From Leptasterias polaris (taxonomy: Eukaryota; Echinodermata; Asteroidea; Forcipulatida; Asteriidae): a stretch of DNA of 64,000 bases. The stretch covers positions 3,617,001 through 3,681,000 of the forward strand of contig JAZGTN010000026.1 of the NCBI GenBank assembly GCA_037783415.1. The letters run 5' to 3'. The translations under genes were made by a program, and so were the position numbers. The notes beneath the pieces are model-generated. The model was given only the letters and a program-made list of their open reading frames with translations, did no database searches and was not told where the DNA came from. Below are positions 61,377-64,000 of this stretch, piece after piece; the stretch's first letter is position 1, and each line of letters opens with the position of its first letter.

Positions 61377-62156
61377 GTTTCATAGGTCTAGAGCAGCCAT
61401 ATATCAACGATTTACTTCGGCACAGAGCGTAAGTAGCGGAGAGCGTAGAGCGTAGAAAACATGATGTTCACCCTTCCGCGACTTCACGTAATAATATAAA
61501 TTTATAGAAAATTATAACAATCTATACATCATCAGAGAGGTCTTGAAAAATGTAGCAAATACTACACAAAGTCTTATGCTGATTGTCCTCGACTTCCTGT
61601 TCAAACTGGAAGTTGAAAATTTCAAAATTCATACTTTAAGAAATATTCATAGGGGGGCCTACTTTTTACACACACACTACGGACAATTTTTAAATCAGAT
61701 TGTACTATGTAGGTCCTTAAGCCTTCTCAAACTTTTCCACAGAGATGTTACCTTTTTGAAATTCACTTATGGTTGAAATCGGGTATACCCGATGGCGGGT
61801 TCTCTATTTTGTCAATATCTTCGTCCAAATAAATTATTGACAAAATAGGGAGACTGCCAACATAATGCTTTCGCCGGCACGTTCCGGAGGTCGGGTTCAA
61901 ACCCCGCTCTTAAATGTCTTTTGTTCAAACCCCAATTTAATGTGTATTGTCTCATCTGCTAAATGATTCGAATTAAAGATCATATGCTCCCCATAACCAC
62001 CATTGCACTATTGAAGTAGGGCCTACCAGTTTGTACTCCATTTGATTTTCTCTTGTCCGCTTTTTTAACAAACTATCACGTGACTCTCTAGTGCCTACCG
62101 TAGCTCCGTAATTGCTTGGGACCTGTAAAGTCCATGTTGTAACTGATCATTAAAGG

Positions 62157-62333
62157 AATAGACCTTATGCATATGACGTCATTTGAGTAGGGCGCCCTCA
62201 CCTAGAGGTCAAAAGGAAGATGTTCATTGGCCAGTCCTGTGCGCCGCGCGTACAAATCAGCGCGTTTCCATTGTTTCATCATCAGTTTACCTCTAAGATG
62301 GCGGCTTGGTGACGTCAATGCATAAGGTCTATT
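62157..62333. mobile_element. MITE family D, copy 2, with CRE-like TIRs
   Basis: The left AATAGACCTTATGCAT followed by ATGACGTCA pairs with the right TGACGTCA followed by ATGCATAAGGTCTATT. The TIR is about 24 bp with a one-base indel. Each arm contains TGACGTCA, the palindromic cAMP-response-element core. No ORF. Confidence 0.8.
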
Positions 62334-63221
62334 GAAGATCCTCCAAAATCGTTGAAATGTCAAAAAGCTAGTCTAACCCCGAACGATTTGGCTTACACAA
62401 AATAGGACTGTTAAACCTTGCTTAAACCTTGCCACTGTAAACTGAAAAAAATGCATAAAGTCTCTCTGTGCCCGGAACGTTCCTTCTTTTTTGAAGAACT
62501 ACAGTTAAATTTAATTATACAAATATGTTGGTGTTTTTAACGAATGTAAAGTAATGAGTTCCACTATCCAATTGGGGCTGTCATTTTTATGTCATTAATA
62601 ATATCATTACACTCAAAAATTCAAAGACTAAGTTATTCTTGATCAATGTATTTTGCGTGTATCTCCTTAATGGGTTGTAGTACTGGAGGATTCTTGCACA
62701 TTGTCCGTTATGAAACTACTCTCTGGTAACAATCGTAAGTTAATTGAGGTTTATAGAAAAGTTTAGAATGTTCTTAATGATTAATAGTTTCTCTGAAGCA
62801 CATCAACATATTTGTATGTTAGCTTATTATATGCTAAACTACAGGGCAGATAACGAGGCTATATTACATGGACATAAATGACTGTTCAGATAAGTCTTTT
62901 TCTTAACAAATTAATAACAAGAACCTCGTGAAGTGTCTCCATTTGTAGCATTTAAATCGTCTGTATCTTTATTTTGTATTCTTATTTATTTTATTGTTTA
63001 TCCCTTGGCCCGACGCGTCGGTTGGTAGAAACCCAGCTTTGCAAACAAAAATGCCCATTGATGGAGTCTACATCATATAATTAATAGAAAATACAACAGT
63101 AAGAACTGGCACAAGTTTACTTAATGTTATGTATTTATTGAAGTTGAATTGATAAGGGGATTTGGGAAATAAAACTTATGACTTCATTTTAAATTTCGTC
63201 ATTGAATGTTCGAACCCTGTT

Positions 63222-63241
63222 CATAGAGCTATAGCTCTATG
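63222..63241. repeat. Perfect 20-bp palindrome
   Basis: CATAGAGCTATAGCTCTATG is its own reverse complement. It may be a relict MITE tip (AGAGCTATAG) or a protein-binding site; the sequence alone does not decide. Confidence 0.7.
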
Positions 63242-63315
63242 ACCCTGTTGAATCTTTAGGTAGGTGCGGATCGGGTGACATTCTGACTACAACGCGTCGA
63301 TGTGACGTACCCGGT

Positions 63316-63447
63316 AGGCTTTAGTCAAGGCGCTCGAAAACAGACTAGCTCAAACGGCGAAACTTGTGACATTACCGCTCGCGCTGGTCGTTTTTCGTGC
63401 GTGATGTATACCATCCGGGTTTGCCGCGAGCGCCTTGACTATAGGCT
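63316..63447. mobile_element. 132-bp MITE with perfect 11-bp target duplication
   Basis: ACGTACCCGGT occurs at 63305-63315 and 63448-63458, immediately outside a 21-bp TIR (left AGGCTTTAGTCAAGGCGCTC, right complement AGCCTATAGTCAAGGCGCTC; two mismatches). An 11-bp duplication points to a Mutator-like or related transposase. The perfect duplication indicates recent insertion. Confidence 0.82.
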
Positions 63448-63471
63448 ACGTACCCGGTCGATTGCATTGTA

Positions 63472-63546
63472 TAGTCTGGTTCCATGACCAAAGATTCCCG
63501 GACGACAGGTGCCAGTCGGAGATTTTGGGGTCTGGGAACCAGACTA
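63472..63546. repeat. 75-bp hairpin with 12-bp perfect arms
   Basis: TAGTCTGGTTCC at 63472-63483 pairs with GGAACCAGACTA at 63535-63546. It could be a tiny MITE; no adjacent target duplication is clear. It lies just after the 132-bp element. Confidence 0.6.
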
Positions 63547-64000
63547 ATCATTGTACATGGTGCTTTTATGGTGCTTTACAATCGTTCGCGTTTGTCGGTC
63601 GTTGACGTTGGGTTTACCAGTTTACGACGCGACGTCCGTGGATCACAAAACTATGAGACCCAAATCACGCAGATATCAGTAAACTTGTCTGGATGTGTTC
63701 TGGTTTTCTAGTTCAATTTTGTTACAAAACATGATAGTTTGGTCAAAGTCTGACATTTGGTCCATAATACCTTAATTTAGAAAAAAAAAAAATATTTTAG
63801 CCGAATAAAAAGTTTAGGGTCAAGGATTTTTTTTGCAGTTTGTGAACTTTCCATCGTCATAATGATTTTATTGGGGGAAATTAACTGTTTTACTTTGGAA
63901 CAAAAAAGTGCATTTACTGCTTAAATTTACTGCTTAAAAATGTTTTATTTTTTTTTTTTTTTTTGGAGCACATTACACGGAATTACAAGGTAAGAAAAAG
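63547..64000. other. Noncoding end of window
   Basis: AT-rich with A and T homopolymers (63780-63792, 63948-63964). A 75-codon frame (63484-63711) has no recognised domain. Confidence 0.4.

Larger units (their letters stand above)
56893..61488 (-). mobile_element. L1-like non-LTR retrotransposon, near full length, frameshifted
   Basis: Read on the minus strand: ORF1 with a coiled coil (61376 onwards, heptad-rich LEGRMVERIDGF to LENRVKSLEQEK); a nucleic-acid-binding domain ending RVWLKGDKLYVDGKLYDP; an apurinic-type endonuclease beginning ATWNVHGIANKLKDP with SETW, CGDFNARTGD and SDHCLLEV; RT with QPGKDGIRSEM, NYRGITLLSCLGK, NQTGFKAG and YADDMVLLSDS; and a C-terminal CX2CX8HX4C finger (CQHCHLDVETEIHFLLDC). 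The 3' tail is repeated ACAAT/AATAC units with AATAAA at about 56891-56930. ORF1 is frameshifted near 60980, and further shifts or stops separate the EN and RT blocks. TAATAAT occurs at 56886-56892 and 61489-61495 and could be the target duplication, but it is short and AT-rich. The clade (L1/Tx1-like versus others) is uncertain. Confidence 0.9.
61496..63304. other. Intergenic
   Basis: Apart from the MITE at 62157-62333 and the palindrome at 63222, there is a tRNA-like B box (GGTCGGGTTCAAACCCC) at about 61890 preceded by a TATTTTGTCAAT...ATTGACAAAATA hairpin (61806-61851), perhaps a SINE remnant. No gene seen. Confidence 0.4.

Overview
The window is eukaryotic nuclear DNA from a metazoan. Genes are split by canonical GT-AG introns, there is no bacterial-style packing, and interspersed repeats are dense. 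The repeats are tRNA-headed SINEs, CR1/jockey-like and L1-like non-LTR retrotransposons, many terminal-inverted-repeat (TIR) elements, minisatellites and frequent TACATGTA motifs. A repeat family ending in GGGCCCAATTTCAT with AGCAGCTCTATGAAAT is one I associate from memory with echinoderms, so I infer a marine invertebrate deuterostome, perhaps an echinoderm. This species guess is inference only.

Two host genes are supported, both on the + strand. (1) A peptide O-xylosyltransferase (XYLT1/2 family) occupies about 19238-41310. Seven exons join in phase to a 601-residue C-terminal part ending in the family's terminal DGR-R-type tail. The upstream catalytic-domain exons were not found, so the gene is 5'-partial and the first 19 kb looks like one large intron full of repeats. 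(2) A complete solute carrier organic anion transporter (SLCO/OATP) gene lies at 50831-56715. Ten exons join in phase to 777 residues, including a Kazal-like extracellular-loop exon (54911-55052). Just upstream (about 47372-49235) is a decayed SLCO copy with frameshifts, stops and a MITE beside one exon, so this is a tandem SLCO locus in which one copy has died.

Layout: 1-19.2 kb is noncoding, with CATATG-rich repeats, MITEs, a CR1/jockey-like LINE (6943-9412, minus) and several minisatellites. 19.2-41.5 kb is XYLT with a hAT-type MITE, a 1.1 kb TA-flanked element, a PIF/Harbinger-like element and a piggyBac derivative in its introns. 41.5-47.3 kb is intergenic with a fold-back element and two abutting MITEs. 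47.3-56.7 kb is the SLCO pair. 56.9-61.5 kb is a near full-length but frameshifted L1-like LINE (minus). 61.5-64 kb is intergenic with small MITEs.

The two genes have no evident functional link beyond adjacency: XYLT starts glycosaminoglycan chains in the Golgi, and SLCO carries organic anions across the plasma membrane. The most distinctive structures are the piggyBac derivative that still carries an acidic transposase-like N-terminal ORF, the dying SLCO duplicate, the nested and abutting transposons, and a 132-bp element with a perfect 11-bp target duplication. I found no evidence of a wholly new biochemical system.
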